A stretch of 64,000 nt of DNA. Origin: Azorinus chamasolen. Its lineage: Eukaryota; Mollusca; Bivalvia; Cardiida; Solecurtidae. The translations under genes were made by a program, and so were the position numbers. Within the stretch, counting starts at the first letter, position 1. The number at the start of each line of letters is the position of its first letter. Under the pieces are notes generated by a model. That model saw nothing but the letters and a program-made list of their open reading frames with translations. It did no database searches and was not told the origin of the DNA. This document shows, piece by piece, positions 1 through 9,914 of the stretch. The stretch lies in NCBI GenBank assembly GCA_963576725.1, contig OY755241.1, positions 2,170,001 through 2,234,000 of the forward strand, given 5' to 3'.

Positions 1-330
1 TTTCAAACTCCTCCGAGATTTTATCGAGATAATCATTCTGACCAAGTTTCATGAAAATTGAGCAAAATATGTGACCTCTAGAGGGTTCACAAGGTTTTCC
101 TACTATTTGACCTAGTGACCTAGTTTTTAACCCAACTTGACCCACTTTCGAACTCGTCCGAGATTTTATCAAGACATTCATTCTGACCAAGTTTCATGAA
201 TATTGGACTACAATTGTGACCACTAGAGTGTTCACAAGCAAATTGTTGACGACGGACGACGGACGACGGACGACAGACATTCAAGTCTCCCAAAAGCTCA
301 TCCTGAGCTTTGCTCAGATGAGCTAAAAAA
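1..330. repeat. Dispersed bivalve-type repeat, two diverged units plus minisatellite and hairpin
   Basis: Two related units of about 146 bp (1-146 and 147-240; shared words CCGAGATTTTATC, CTGACCAAGTTTCATGAA and a GTGACC...AGAG..GTTCACAAG block) are followed by a GACGGAC run (243-281) and a small hairpin (AGCTCATC / GATGAGCT, 293-326). The words resemble a repeat I associate with bivalve genomes. The terminal hairpin followed by CTAAAA could suit a Helitron end, but this is weak. It is cut by the window edge. Confidence 0.55.
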
Positions 331-499
331 ACATTCTTTTTTTTCTGGTATATGCACCTTTTTAGCAGATGTATTCAATGAGGCTAGGTCTAAAAATAGC
401 CTATGAGTGAACGGAACTTTTCATAAGAATGGACAATTGTTGAAGAATTTTGCTAACAGTTGTTATTATACTCACCTGGCGTCTATGCTATAGAATAAA

Positions 500-760
500 T
501 GGTTTAACCCAATCCCACTTGAACATTATTCAAGATTTCAAGATCTTATGAATAATCATTGACAGAACTTTAAAACGAAACATGGACAGGAGACGTTTTG
601 GTCATGGCACGAACTGTAGAAACATATCAATCAAAAACCATAAGCAAACAGAGTGACCTTGGTCAGACAGCTCCTACAGTAGCTGTCTGCTATGGGTCTA
701 CTCCTACAGTAGCTGTCTGCTATGGGTCTACTCTGTTTGCAAATGCAACAAAAGTTATCT
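500..760 (-). repeat. Degraded TTAA-B element with duplicated hairpin arm
   Basis: The core arms (AAGCAAACAGAG ... CTACTCTGTTTGCAAA) span 641-752. The right arm with its loop is a perfect 30-bp tandem duplicate (671-700 and 701-730). Confidence 0.7.
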
Positions 761-785
761 GTAAGTTGGAGTAGGTTTAACTGGA

Positions 786-1019
786 TACAGTAAAACCCCT
801 TTAAACTGGAATTCTAGTAGAGAAGAATTTAGATACTTTTAGGCAGGTTGCTGCTTAATGCAGGGTGAAAGTAATGCAGAAAGCTCCGCTGCTTAATACA
901 GGGTGAAAGTTTGTAGAGGAGCTTTCTGCATGACTTTCACCCTGTATTAAGCAGCCATCTATTTCCAAGACCAATATTTATGCTAAATTTAACATCCAGT
1001 TTAGAGGGGTTTTACCTAT
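786..1019. repeat. TA-1 hairpin element (pogo/Tc1-like MITE)
   Basis: Inverted ends CAGTAAAACCCC / GGGGTTTTAC with TA at the left border, and an inner palindrome in which CTTAATGCAGGGTGAAAGT pairs with its complement. It ends 70 bp from the Notch ANK3-5 donor. No coding capacity. Confidence 0.8.
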
Positions 1020-1088
1020 ACAATGACAAAAGACTCCACACTGAAAGCTATAAATCTTTCAAAGGACCAGTACTGGTAAGGTACCTAC

Positions 1089-1334
1089 CTTCTGATCCTG
1101 AGCATCTCTGTTTGCTCCGTGTTGGAGAAGTACAAGTGTAGCCTCTGCATTGTTTACAGCAGCGGCCCAGTGCAGCGCGGTTTTCCCGTACTCATCCATT
1201 GCATTAATGTCTGCCTCAGCGTTGATCAGCTCTTCCACCATACCTTCCACTGCTGTTCTGGCTGCCAGAATCATTGGCGTGTAGCCATCATATGTTCTGG
1301 CATTCAAATTTGTGGAGCGGTTTCTCAGTAATAT
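1089..1334 (-). CDS. Notch: Notch exon: ANK3-5
   Basis: 246-nt exon, phase 0-0, acceptor ctttttcag/AT, donor CAGAAG/gtaggt. It reads [40 protein letters not shown], then [20 protein letters not shown] and [14 protein letters not shown]. It is the last exon visible; the following intron runs off the low-coordinate edge. The final ankyrin repeats, nuclear localisation, TAD and PEST are not in the window. Confidence 0.97.
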
Positions 1335-1626
1335 CTGAAAAAGATTAAGAATTAGAAATGAGGTATCCAAGTATTTAGTCAGTATTTTTCAGAAATTTAG
1401 ACAGAAAAAATCTCCTTTAGTCGTTCTAAGGTTTAATCATTCCTAAGGAGCTTTCGAAACATGGGCCCAGATCTATATAATTTGGTAAGTAAACACAGAA
1501 GACCCTGATCAGATGGCCTCTTTTTGCATTATCACTTTACTACATAAATACACCTTTTAACACTGTTTTCAAGCAAACAAAGCAGACCCAGACAGAGAAA
1601 GATTTTGACAGCTGACCAGTACCAAC

Positions 1627-1778
1627 CTGAAACACTCCTTGTGCATCAGCGGCTACAGCTGTGTGAAGGGGAGTCCTGCCCCCAGCATCCTGTGAGTTTG
1701 GATCTGCACCTGCATCAAGAAGGGCTTTAGCTGCATCTGCCCTTGCATATCTGGCTGCAAGGTGAAGTGATGTCTCTC
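1627..1778 (-). CDS. Notch: Notch exon: ANK2 and start of ANK3
   Basis: 152-nt exon, phase 1 in and phase 0 out, acceptor tgttttcag/GA, donor TTTCAG/gttggt. It reads [20 protein letters not shown] and [20 protein letters not shown], then [11 protein letters not shown], nearly identical to the vertebrate ADAQGVFQ segment. Ankyrin repeats of the intracellular domain bind CSL and Mastermind. Confidence 0.97.
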
Positions 1779-1992
1779 CTGAAAACAAATCATTGAAGAA
1801 TAAGTAGTTGCTGAGAACATTATTATCAACTGTATGTTAATATCTGATTCTATAGTTCTGCCAAACTTTTGCTTAAGAATCCCTTGTTCGTATAAATATA
1901 GAAATTCCTTTCTAATTAATATTCATGGTATACTTATTTCTTAGAGGAATATTCGCGAGGTAAAGGTGTTGAAAGCAAAGAAATGCTCATAC

Positions 1993-2326
1993 CAGTGCGA
2001 TCTGTCTGTGCATTAATGGCTGCTCCCTGCATCAGGAGACTTTTGATGATCTCTGGAGTTCTCTCGTCGCTTTCTTCGCTATCCCCGGACCCACTTCCTG
2101 AGCCACTGCTCTCTGTATCACCGATATCCCGACCCACTCCTCTGATAGAAGCCAGCATGAGAGGAGTAAAACCATCGGGACCCCTTACGTCCACATCCTT
2201 GGAGTCAAGGTCATCACTGGTGGGTGGGGTAAGAGCCATGATTGAAGGGTTGGCTGCTTCCAGATGCTGTGTGGTCCATTTCCTTGTGTCACATTCATCT
2301 GTGTTGGACTCTCCAGGGTGTTCAAG
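1993..2326 (-). CDS. Notch: Notch exon: pre-ankyrin linker and ANK1
   Basis: 334-nt exon, phase 0 in and phase 1 out, acceptor tttttgtag/CT, donor CACTG/gtatga. It reads KWTTQHLEAANPS (vertebrate QWTQQHLDAADLR), then DVDVRGPDGFTPLMLASIRG of ANK1, an extended Gly/Ser and Glu-rich loop (ESSGSGSGSGDSEESDE), and LLMQGAAINAQTDRTG. The loop is longer in Gly-Ser than vertebrate NOTCH1. Confidence 0.97.
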
Positions 2327-2340
2327 CTACAAAAAAGCAA

Positions 2341-2662
2341 GTTTAAACCTTTACTTCATGAATATTTATGTAAAAAATAATGACACCATGAATATAAATT
2401 CCATGAATATTAATTAACTGATTTTTTAGAATGGCACTATGAAAAGGGGAACTGTTATCATGCCAGAATCAGTGGAATCCTATCTATATTATTGTGTGAG
2501 CAAACAGAGATGACTCAGATCAGGGTCTGCTCTGTTTGCTTATGACATAATATAGATCTGATTCTACACTTTCAGCTTTGTATAAATATTCCTGTGTTCA
2601 TGTTATTATGAAAAATACAGATAATTAACATGCTTGATGTCATTACTTCTAAAATACTCTTA
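2341..2662 (-). repeat. TTAA-B element, diverged
   Basis: Left end TTAAACCTTTACTTCATGAA, core GCAAACAGAG ... CTGCTCTGTTTGC at 2499-2551. It is adjacent to the ANK1 acceptor (2326). Confidence 0.6.
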
Positions 2663-2776
2663 AATAAATAGTTATCAGATAAAATGCAGTAGTTCTTTGA
2701 TCATTCAGGCTAATTAAGCCTTTGTCATCTGCTAACTGTAGTATACTCTACTTCTAAACATAGATTTTCCATCTAG

Positions 2777-3026
2777 TTAACCCTTTCCCTCATATAAACG
2801 TGTTTTCATGCATTTGCAAACAGAGTAGACCCAGATCAGACGGCTCCTAGAGGAGCCGTCTGATCAGGGTCTGCTCTGTTTGCTAATAAAATTTGATATA
2901 TCTGTTTCTTTACTTTCTAAAATGTCTACAATGTTCCACCTTTCATATTTCTTTATAATTATTTTGTTAATGAATATTCAGTAGGTATTGAAATTTGGCC
3001 TAAATACAGAACAGGGAAAGGGTTAA
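2777..3026 (+). repeat. TTAA-A element, full length 250 bp
   Basis: TTAA borders at both ends, ends CCCTTTCCCTCA / AGGGAAAGGG, and a perfect central hairpin GATCAGACGGCTCCTAGAGG. Exactly 250 bp from TTAA to TTAA. Confidence 0.92.
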
Positions 3027-3076
3027 AAATGATTCAAAAGTCAGAGTTTCCTACAATCCAAGAGTACTGGCCTCAC

Positions 3077-3170
3077 CTTGATTCTTTTGACTGTTGGGTT
3101 CATGTCCCAGTCATCTGAAGTGTTGTTGTCATTGTTGTCCACCTTGTCCATGGACATCTTACTGACATTC
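3077..3170 (-). CDS. Notch: Notch exon: RAM to ankyrin linker
   Basis: 94-nt exon, phase 2 in and phase 0 out, acceptor gtttgcag/GA, donor ATCAAG/gtgagg. It encodes about 31 residues rich in Asn and Asp (VDNNDNNTSDDWDMNPTVKR), equivalent to the acidic linker between RAM and the ankyrin domain (vertebrate DDNQNEWGDED). The WDM and KR..K spacing supports the assignment. Confidence 0.92.
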
Positions 3171-3204
3171 CTGCAAACAACCACAAACAATCATGAACTA
3201 TTGA

Positions 3205-3521
3205 CTGTAACTCTTTACCGGGACACTTTTTCATGCCTTTGCAAACAGAGTACATACAGATCAGACATTTCCTGTAGGAACCATATGATCAGGGTCTGCT
3301 CTGTTTGCTAATGCTATGATATGATATGATATGGTATGATAATGATCTGATTCCCGTTTTTGTTAAAGCAAAAACTTCCGGTGGAAATTTTACATTATAA
3401 AAATTCAGCTAATTAATATTTATGATGTTATTATTTCTGACATCTTTTTTTAACCGTTTAAGAGCCAGAGACAAGAGGAGCTATTTATCAGCAAATGAAT
3501 ATTGAACAGTGAAAGGGTTAA
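3205..3521 (+). repeat. TTAA-A/B related element with ATATG microsatellite
   Basis: Core arms GCAAACAGAGTA / CTGCTCTGTTTGC at 3241-3309, a TATGA run at 3311-3342, and right end GAACAGTGAAAGGGTTAA. Confidence 0.7.
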
Positions 3522-3780
3522 AATGTTTGAATATGCAAATCTCAATAAACTGATGGAATACCCCTGCTCAGCTGCCTTGATCACAAATCAAATAAGATTT
3601 GTGCCAGGTTGTGCCACGGACGGACGGACAGACAGTCCAAACAACCAACCAACAGTTACACACTGACTCCTATATACCCCCTATAACAAATCTTATCTAT
3701 TCCTCTGGATAAAGAGTAAATCACAATACAAATGATTTGTAATGTTTTGTTCAGTTTCAGGAGAAGTTCTATCTACTCAC

Positions 3781-4012
3781 TTCAGTTCCTCTCCTCCATC
3801 AGGACCGTGGCGTTTAGAAGTCCTTGCAGTCGCACCAGGGTCACTGGACCTTGAGAAGAAACCCTCAGGGAACCACGTGAATCCTCGTACTCTTTTCCGG
3901 GTCACGACAATAATGATCACAAGAACGAGAATGAGCACAACGGCACAGGTTACAGCTATATAAATTGGTGACTGTTGAGCATCACCTGTGTCAACACCTC
4001 CAGAACCTTTCG
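3781..4012 (-). CDS. Notch: Notch exon: juxtamembrane, transmembrane and RAM start
   Basis: 232-nt exon, phase 1 in and phase 2 out, acceptor attttcag/CG, donor CTGAA/gtgagt. A short extracellular stalk (SKGSGGVDTGDAQQSP) leads into one hydrophobic helix (YIAVTCAVVLILVLVIIIVV), where gamma-secretase makes the S3 cut, then the stop-transfer TRKRVRG. FTWFPEGFF carries the WxP motif of the RAM region that docks on CSL, and basic residues follow (SKRH). Confidence 0.97.
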
Positions 4013-4091
4013 CTGAAAATAAGAATTATGTATTATGTATTATCATGAATATTCATGGAGTAAAGCCAAGTAAAACAAGGTAATTGTAGTG

Positions 4092-4341
4092 TTAACCCTT
4101 CGCTTGCTATTCGTGTCAATATACCTACCTGTAAATAGTGAAGACCCAGATGAGACAGCTCCTGCAGGAGCTGTCTCATCTGGGTCTGCACTATTTACAA
4201 GTTGATTGTGCAACCAGTGCACTCCACAGCAGTGATTTCACAGCGAAATACTTGTACACAGTGACGATATATGTAATTATACAACAGGGCATGGGTAAAG
4301 AAGGAGAAATGTATTTTAAAATTCAGCAAGAGAAGGGTTAA
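4092..4341 (-). repeat. TTAA-D element, full length 250 bp
   Basis: TTAA at both borders, ends CCCTTCGCTTGCT / AGCAAGAGAAGGG, hairpin GATGAGACAGCTCCTGCAGG. One of four copies with identical length. It lies 79 bp upstream of the TM exon acceptor. Confidence 0.92.
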
Positions 4342-4434
4342 AACTTCTCAAGGTAAATATTTCCCCAAATTTGTACAGTAAAAAAGGTCTGTCTCCCTGA
4401 TACAACTACTCAAAAGAAGTATAATTCTGGATAT

Positions 4435-4684
4435 TTAACCCTTTCCTTCATGTAAACGTGTTTTCACACATCTGCAAACAGAGTAGACCCAGATCAGATG
4501 GCTCCTATAGGAGCCATTTGATCAGGGTCTGCTCTGCTTGCTAATGGAATTTGATAGATCTGTTTCTGTACTTTATAAAATCGCTAAAATTTTCAACCTT
4601 CCATTTTTCATTATAACTGTTTTGTCCATGAATATTAAGTAGATATGGAAATTTGGAATAAACACAGAACTGGAAAAGGGTTAA
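4435..4684 (+). repeat. TTAA-A element, full length 250 bp
   Basis: TTAA borders, standard ends and core hairpin (GATCAGATGGCTCCTATAGG); exactly 250 bp. Confidence 0.9.
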
Positions 4685-4866
4685 GCGAAGACTTGCTTTT
4701 TCAGATGACATAGTTTATAACTATGTGGTTGCATAATTGAGACTCTTCTGTATCACATGCATAAAACAATCTGAATTGAGAGCAGACCTGGGTCTTTCCA
4801 TCTGTAAATTTATCACAATGAATTTCATATAATGGTTAAGGCTTTACTTGATAAAGATGAATAATG

Positions 4867-5070
4867 CAGTAAAATCTCAATCATTTGAATTTTCTGTATA
4901 GAAGAATTTAGGCCCTTTTAGGAAGGTGGCTGCTTAATGCATGGTGAAAGTCATGCAGAAAGCTCCTAGAGGAGCTTTCTGCATGACTTTCACCATGCAT
5001 TAAGCTGCCACCTGTCTTAAAGATCGATAATAATACGTATTTTAGTGTTCGAATAATCGAGATTATACTG
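4867..5070. repeat. TA-1 hairpin element
   Basis: Ends CAGTAAAATCTC / GATTATACTG; inner palindrome around AAAGCTCCTAGAGGAGCTTT. Same subfamily as 25469-25672 (shared words CGATTATTCGAA-like and ATCGATAATAATA). Confidence 0.85.
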
Positions 5071-5205
5071 TATGTGTTTGCAAACAGGGAAGATCTACAT
5101 CAGATGCTTGCTGTCTTCTACAGAAACAATGTTCTATTGTGTTTGCAAAGGCATAAAAAGACCAAATGATCAAGATAAGCATCAACCTAACCAGCCTGTA
5201 CTCAC

Positions 5206-5354
5206 ATTCTATGTCGACAATTGGCAGGGGCGAGGTCCATTCTGCTGTAAGAGCGGCTACAATGTACTCTGCCGCCCATTCCACTTTGTCAAAGCATTCA
5301 TGGAAACCATCTTTTAGGCATCGCTGGATGTCAATCAACAGATGAACAACAGTG
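5206..5354 (-). CDS. Notch: Notch exon: HD-C
   Basis: 149-nt exon, phase 2 in and phase 1 out, acceptor tttcttcag/CA, donor GAAT/gtgagt. It reads TVVHLLIDIQRCLKDG and CFDKVEWAAEYIVAALTAEW, matching the C-terminal half of the heterodimerisation domain, including the two conserved cysteines (vertebrate RQC ... QCF). It ends PLPIVDIE, just before the region where ADAM proteases make the S2 cut. Confidence 0.95.
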
Positions 5355-5472
5355 CTGAAGAAAAAATGGAGAAAGTGACCCTTTGAAGGCAGAAAACAAA
5401 TTAACAGACATCTGAGAACAATGTAGACCTAAATCAGAATGTTATATTAATAAGGGCTAATCCTTTCCTTCA

Positions 5473-5676
5473 TATAACCCTTTCCTCCATAAATACGCCT
5501 TTCTATGCCTCTGTAAAAGTCACTTCTTGAAACCATTGTGATAAATAGAGCATTTGCTCCACAATGGTTTCAAAGTCCAAAATTCTAAAATTTTACTTTT
5601 CCGTAGTAAATGCTCATTTTGGGTAAATTCATTCAAAGAGGTTGGTCTTCAAATAGCCTATGGAGGAAAGGGATAA
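5473..5676 (-). repeat. TTAA-C element
   Basis: Left end AACCCTTTCCTCCATAAATA, hairpin arm AAATAGAGCATTTGCTCC, right end GGAGGAAAGGGATAA. Part of the second hairpin arm is missing. Confidence 0.82.
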
Positions 5677-5737
5677 ATGCCTTTCCAAGCCTTTGCAAAA
5701 CTGGCGATAAGAACAGGACACCTGATAGATGTGTAAA

Positions 5738-5987
5738 TTAACCCTTTCCTTCATATAAAAGTGTTTTCATGCATTTATAAACAGGGAAGACCCATATCAG
5801 ATGGCTCCTATAGGAGCCGTCTGATCAGGGTCTGCTCCGATTGCTAATGGAATTTGACAGATGCGTGTCTTTACTTTTTAAACTTGCCACAATGTTCCTC
5901 TTTTCATATTTCATTTTTACTATTTTGTCTTTGAATATTCAGTAGGTATAGGACATTTGTACTAATTATAGAACAGGGAAATGTTAA
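5738..5987 (+). repeat. TTAA-A element, full length 250 bp
   Basis: TTAA borders, standard ends, core hairpin GGCTCCTATAGGAGCC; exactly 250 bp. Confidence 0.9.
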
Positions 5988-6147
5988 AACATTTTTAAGA
6001 ATACCTCCTTTATGTCTCCATCAAACCAAATGTGACCACTGTTCAGAATTGTATTGGTGGAGAAATGATGATTTTAGTAAACTTTATCTATTGCTGTGTA
6101 AGAATTCAGATTACTTTGAAAGGAATCAAAGTAAGTGGAACACTTAC

Positions 6148-6716
6148 CCATCTGGTGTAGGCCTCTCTGTTGTGAATTGTTTCTCTATCACAGCCCGACG
6201 AACGCGTGGCACAGCACCACTACTAGCAACGGGGTCTTGGCCTTTGTACCATGGGTAGATCATCTCTGCACCCAACTTGTCCGTCTTAATGACTACAACA
6301 GCTCGCAGCAGGTTGCCAAGCTTTCTTAAGAACTCTTTTGAAGAGGACATAAATTCTTCTGGTGGCACTCCCACGGTAATAATCAGCGTACCCAGGGCAA
6401 GTTTGCTTGGAGAATGGTCGCAATCGAGGCCATCCCAGTTACATGCTGCCGTGTCACAGCCTTGGTTACAGACTCCGTTAGCATAAACAAGCTTACAGTA
6501 AGTGTCATAGTGTGGGTTACATGCTCCCAGGGACCGGACACAGTCAAAGCCATCATACAGGCATTCCTCCGTGTCACACATAGGATCACATTTGCTATCA
6601 TTGAACACATTCCAGCACAGGACTCCATCTCTTGGCTTATCGCAATTTTTCCAAGGACGAGAGTTAAAGCTGCAGTCTTGACCATCATACTCACAGGAAG
6701 GAACATTGCATTCCGG
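6148..6716 (-). CDS. Notch: Notch exon: LNR-A to LNR-C, HD-N, furin S1 site
   Basis: 569-nt exon, phase 0 in and phase 2 out, acceptor tcattacag/CC, donor GATGG/gtaagt. It completes LNR-A (CEYDGQDC), then LNR-B (PWKNC ... CLYDGFDC) and LNR-C (CNPHYDTYC ... CNWDGLDC), each with the calcium-coordinating DG.DC motif. HD-N follows (GTLIITVGVPPEEF ... MIYPWY), then the furin-type S1 site RVRR before AVIEKQF. This exon forms most of the negative regulatory region. All LNR cysteines are present. Confidence 0.98.
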
Positions 6717-6781
6717 CTGTAATGAAAAAAAAAACCCAACAAATATGAATATTAGCTTTCTCCAGAACTCCTTTGAACAAA

Positions 6782-6964
6782 TCAACCCTTTCCCTCATAT
6801 ACATGCATGTTCAAGCATTTGCAAACAGAGTAGACCCAGCCATCTGATCAGGGTCTGCTCTGTTTGCTTTTGATCTAATTTTACAGTTTTTGTCAAAGCA
6901 AAACGGTTCACTTGGCAATTTTACATTATAAAATTTCATGAATACTCAACATGGAAAGAGTTAA
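6782..6964 (+). repeat. TTAA-A-like element, shortened
   Basis: Left end AACCCTTTCCCTCATATACA, core GCAAACAGAGTAGACCCA / GGGTCTGCTCTGTTTGC, right end GGAAAGAGTTAA. Its right TTAA is also the left TTAA of the next element. Confidence 0.8.
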
Positions 6965-7210
6965 CCCTTCTCTTGCTGAATTTTAAAATACATTTCTCCT
7001 TCTTTACCCATGCCCTGTTGTATATTTACATATATCGTCACTGTGTACAAGTGTTTCGCTGTGCAATCACTGCTGTGGACTGCACTGGTTGCACAATCAA
7101 TTTGTAAATAGTGCAGACCCTGATGAGACAGCACCTGCAGGAGCTGTCTCATCTGGGTCTTCACTATTTACAGGTATGTATATTGACGCGAATAGCAAGC
7201 GAAGGGTTAA
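6961..7210 (+). repeat. TTAA-D element, full length 250 bp
   Basis: TTAA borders, ends CCCTTCTCTTGCT / AGCAAGCGAAGGG; exactly 250 bp. It shares one TTAA with the preceding element and ends 53 bp from the Notch donor at 7263. Confidence 0.92.
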
Positions 7211-7263
7211 GTAAGTTTCTTTCAATAACGAAAAGGAAATCTTCTGCAGACATTTATACTCAC

Positions 7264-7439
7264 ATCACATTTGCCATTGCCTGCTTTAGCTGGGCAGTCA
7301 TGTACAATGCACTCTGGGGGCAGCGAGGGGCCACTGGGAGTTGTCACTGCCGGTTTGCCAATACCCGCTGTCACTGCCTGGTCCCTAACCTCACAGTGGA
7401 TACCCGTGTAGTAGCGGGGACACAAACACTCATAGTAAC
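7264..7439 (-). CDS. Notch: Notch exon: end of EGF36, linker, start of LNR-A
   Basis: 176-nt exon, phase 1 in and phase 0 out, acceptor gttgcag/GT, donor TGTGAT/gtgagt. It ends the EGF array (YYECLCPRYYTGIHCE), passes through a Pro/Gly/Ser/Thr-rich linker of about 25 residues, and opens the first Lin-12/Notch repeat (ECIVHDCPAKAGNGKCD). LNRs clamp the S2 cleavage site until ligand pulls. A TTAA-D element lies 53 bp downstream of the donor. Confidence 0.95.
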
Positions 7440-7495
7440 CTGCAACAAGGAGAAACACAACTCTCAACACTAGAATATCACCATTTTATAATTCT

Positions 7496-7988
7496 TTAAC
7501 CCATTAGCTCAGGCTATTTTTAAATCCAGCCTCTTTGAATACATCTACTGAAAAGGACCATCTACAAAATTTATGTACTACAAAAAAGGAAAATTGCTTT
7601 AAAATGGTACATGAGCACAGGATGTTTTTGCTTTCGCAGACACTGTAGAAACATATCTACAGTAAAACCTATCTATAACGACCACTAAATTGTGTTAATT
7701 AGTTGGTATGTTGGGCAGGTGGTTGCTTAATGCAAGGTGAAAGTAAAACAGAACGGTCCTATAGGAGCGTTCTATTTTACTTTCACCTTGCTTTAAGCAT
7801 CCACCTGCCTTTAACACAAAATAATTGATGTAATTTAGTGGTCGTTATAGAGAGGTTTTACTGTACGTGTATATAATTCCATAAGCAAACAGAAGACCCG
7901 ATCAGACGGCTCCTACAGAAGCCATCTGATCTGGGTCTACTCTGTTTGCAAATACGTAAAAAGGCATTTATATCAGGGAAAGGATTAA
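7496..7988 (-). repeat. TTAA-B/C chimeric element interrupted by TA-1
   Basis: Starts with a TTAA-C left end (TTAACCCATTAGCTCAGGCT), continues as TTAA-B, and is interrupted at 7660-7863 by a TA-1 element; the core hairpin (7888-7951) and end GGGAAAGGATTAA follow. Confidence 0.75.
7660..7863. repeat. TA-1 element nested in a TTAA-B element
   Basis: TA / CAGTAAAACCTATC ... GAGGTTTTACTG / TA. TA is present at both borders and the outer element resumes right after it, so the target duplication is directly visible. Inner hairpin: TTCACCTTG arms. Nearly identical to 8632-8823. Confidence 0.9.
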
Positions 7989-8004
7989 GGAATTGAACCC
8001 TTAC

Positions 8005-8206
8005 CTTTATTGTCCAGACACTGTCCATTATTCTGGCAGGGGTTTGAAACACACTCATCCACGTTTATGGAGCAGTACGTGCCTGTCCAGCCGTATGGAC
8101 AGTTACATCTGAAGTTGTCCCCAATCACCTGACACTGAGCACCATTCTTACAATCCACCGTGTCACATATCGTCTCCGTCTTCTCACATAAACTGCCAGT
8201 GTACCC
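8005..8206 (-). CDS. Notch: Notch exon: EGF35 and start of EGF36
   Basis: 202-nt exon, phase 0 in and phase 1 out, acceptor atacatcag/GG, donor AAAG/gtaagg. It reads GYTGSLCEKTETICDTVDCK for the end of EGF34 and EGF35, then CNCPYGWTGTYC and the start of EGF36 (INVDECVSNPCQNNGQC). EGF36 carries a good calcium motif here, unlike vertebrate NOTCH1 EGF36. Confidence 0.95.
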
Positions 8207-8262
8207 CTGATGTATAAAATGATATTTTTTGGTTTACTAGTAAATTTGTTTGTTAAATCACT

Positions 8263-8498
8263 TTAACCCATTCCCTTATATTGACGACTTTTGACGACTC
8301 TGTAAAAGTCACTGTGAAACCAATGTGACAAATAGAGCATTTGCTCCTATAGGAGCCAATGCTCTATTTATCACATTGGTTTCAAAACTACACCATTCTA
8401 AAATTTTCCTTTTCTCTAGTTAATGGTCCTTTTCGGTAGATTTGTTCAAAGTGGTTGGAAATTCCAGCAAATTCCAGGTGGAGGAAGACTCATTCGGC
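8263..8498 (-). repeat. TTAA-C element
   Basis: TTAACCCATTCCC left end and hairpin AGAGCATTTGCTCCTATAGG; right end eroded. Confidence 0.75.
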
Positions 8499-8631
8499 CA
8501 AAGAGGCCCCCTTACCAGTAAATAACTACACTAATTACTTTAAGTATTCAGACAAATAGTGCAGACCCAGATCAAACTGCTCCTATTCGCTACAATTTCA
8601 GTCTATATAAAAATGGGTGCGAATTCATTTA

Positions 8632-8823
8632 CAGTAAATGACCACTAAATTGTGTTAATTAGTTGGTATGTTTGGCAGGTGGTTGCTTAAAGCAAGGTGA
8701 AAGTAAAACAGAACGTTCCTATAGGAGCGTTCTGTTTTACTTTCACCTTGCTTTAAGCATCCACCTGCCTTTAACACAGAATAATTGATATAATTTAGTG
8801 GTCGTTATAGAGAGGTTTTACTG
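8632..8823. repeat. TA-1 element, near-twin of 7660-7863
   Basis: Shares long identical blocks with the copy 770 bp away, including GACCACTAAATTGTGTTAAT. About 13 bp after CAGTAAA are missing. It is preceded by a half hairpin (8553-8590) cut at its apex. Confidence 0.85.
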
Positions 8824-8987
8824 TATTCAGCTGTACAAATTGGTGAAGAGGAGAGATTGGGTGTGCTGATACTTAGGGTAATTAGAGGAGATATGAACAA
8901 CATCAACGTAACAAATATTTTCAAGAATAACTCTGGATTAGTTCATTGGAAAATTCAGAGATGAAAGGGTTAATAACATTTCATTAC

Positions 8988-9091
8988 CATTGGACATTGG
9001 CAGACAGCTCCTGTAGGTCCGTTCGTACAAAGGCCGTAGTTCTTACAGGGGTTGGTCAGACAGTAGTTGATGGGAGTCATACACTGACGGC
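8988..9091 (-). CDS. Notch: Notch exon: EGF34
   Basis: 104-nt exon, phase 1 in and phase 0 out, acceptor gtactgcag/GC, donor CCAATG/gtaatg. It reads RQCMTPINYCLTNPCKNYGL and then CTNGPTGAVCQCPM, ending after Cys5. EGF34 is a short divergent repeat in most Notch proteins. The frame joins the next exon exactly (GYTGSLC). Confidence 0.94.
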
Positions 9092-9463
9092 CTGCAGTAC
9101 ACACAAATAACATGTACATTAAAACAACTACTAAGTAAATATACATACGACCATTAACTGCAGCTGGCTCCTTAACAAGGATTTTTTGTAATGACAAACT
9201 TGAAAGTTCCTTTGATGACACAACTTTTCCCCCCTTTTTATTTTATACAACTACATGTACCGTACAAGTTTTTAAGACAATTTGAACTGACTAGCTTTTC
9301 AATAAGTAAAAGTCTTTTTCCATCTCAAAAATGTATGCTTACATGTAATTATTGGTGTTTGTACCGAAGTCACAATTCTCAGTCAGGTTAAAATTTGAAG
9401 TGATCTATTGAAAGAATGTGATAATGATCTGTGCACAGGTAAACCACAGTTTGATGTAAACAA

Positions 9464-9678
9464 TTAACTCTTTCCTCCATAAATATACCTTTCTACCCCT
9501 CTGTAATAGTCACTTCTTGAAACCATTGTGAAAAATAGAGCATTTGCACCTATTTGATCACAATGGTTTCAATACTACACAATTCTAATATTTTTTCTTT
9601 TCTCTAGTAAATGCTCCTTTGGGGTAGATTCATTCAAAGAGGTTGGGTCTAAAAATAGCCTATGGAGGACTGGGTTAA
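9464..9678 (-). repeat. TTAA-C element
   Basis: TTAACTCTTTCCTCCATAAA left end, AAATAGAGCATTTGCACC arm, right end GGGTTAA. Confidence 0.82.
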
Positions 9679-9682
9679 CCAA

Positions 9683-9904
9683 TTAACCCTTTCCCTATTA
9701 TATATTTATGACATCATGAATATTTATTTGCTGAAGTTTTAACATTTAAACTTTTCAAGGACATTTTTTGCTTGGACAAAAAATGTAGAATCAGATCTAT
9801 ATCATATCAAAAGCAAACAGAGCAGACCCTGATCAGACCCTCAAATCTGGGTCTACTGTGTTTGCAAATGCGTGAAAATGCATTTATATGAAGGAAGGGG
9901 TTAA
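9683..9904 (-). repeat. TTAA-B/A element
   Basis: TTAACCCTTTCCCTATTATA to GAAGGAAGGGGTTAA with core GCAAACAGAGCAGACCCTGA. The hairpin apex has been lost. Confidence 0.82.
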
Positions 9905-9914
9905 GACTTAAATT

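Noticed and set aside
4138..4341. Open frame of about 67 codons (MKTQMRQLLQEL-type), also at 6961-7164, 15640-15843 and 47463-47666
   Set aside because: The same peptide appears wherever a TTAA-D element lies, in both orientations; it is the translation of a non-coding palindromic MITE, not a gene family.
6383..6742. Second minus-strand frame and plus-strand frames across the LNR exon
   Set aside because: Shadow frames of the well-supported Notch exon at 6148-6716.
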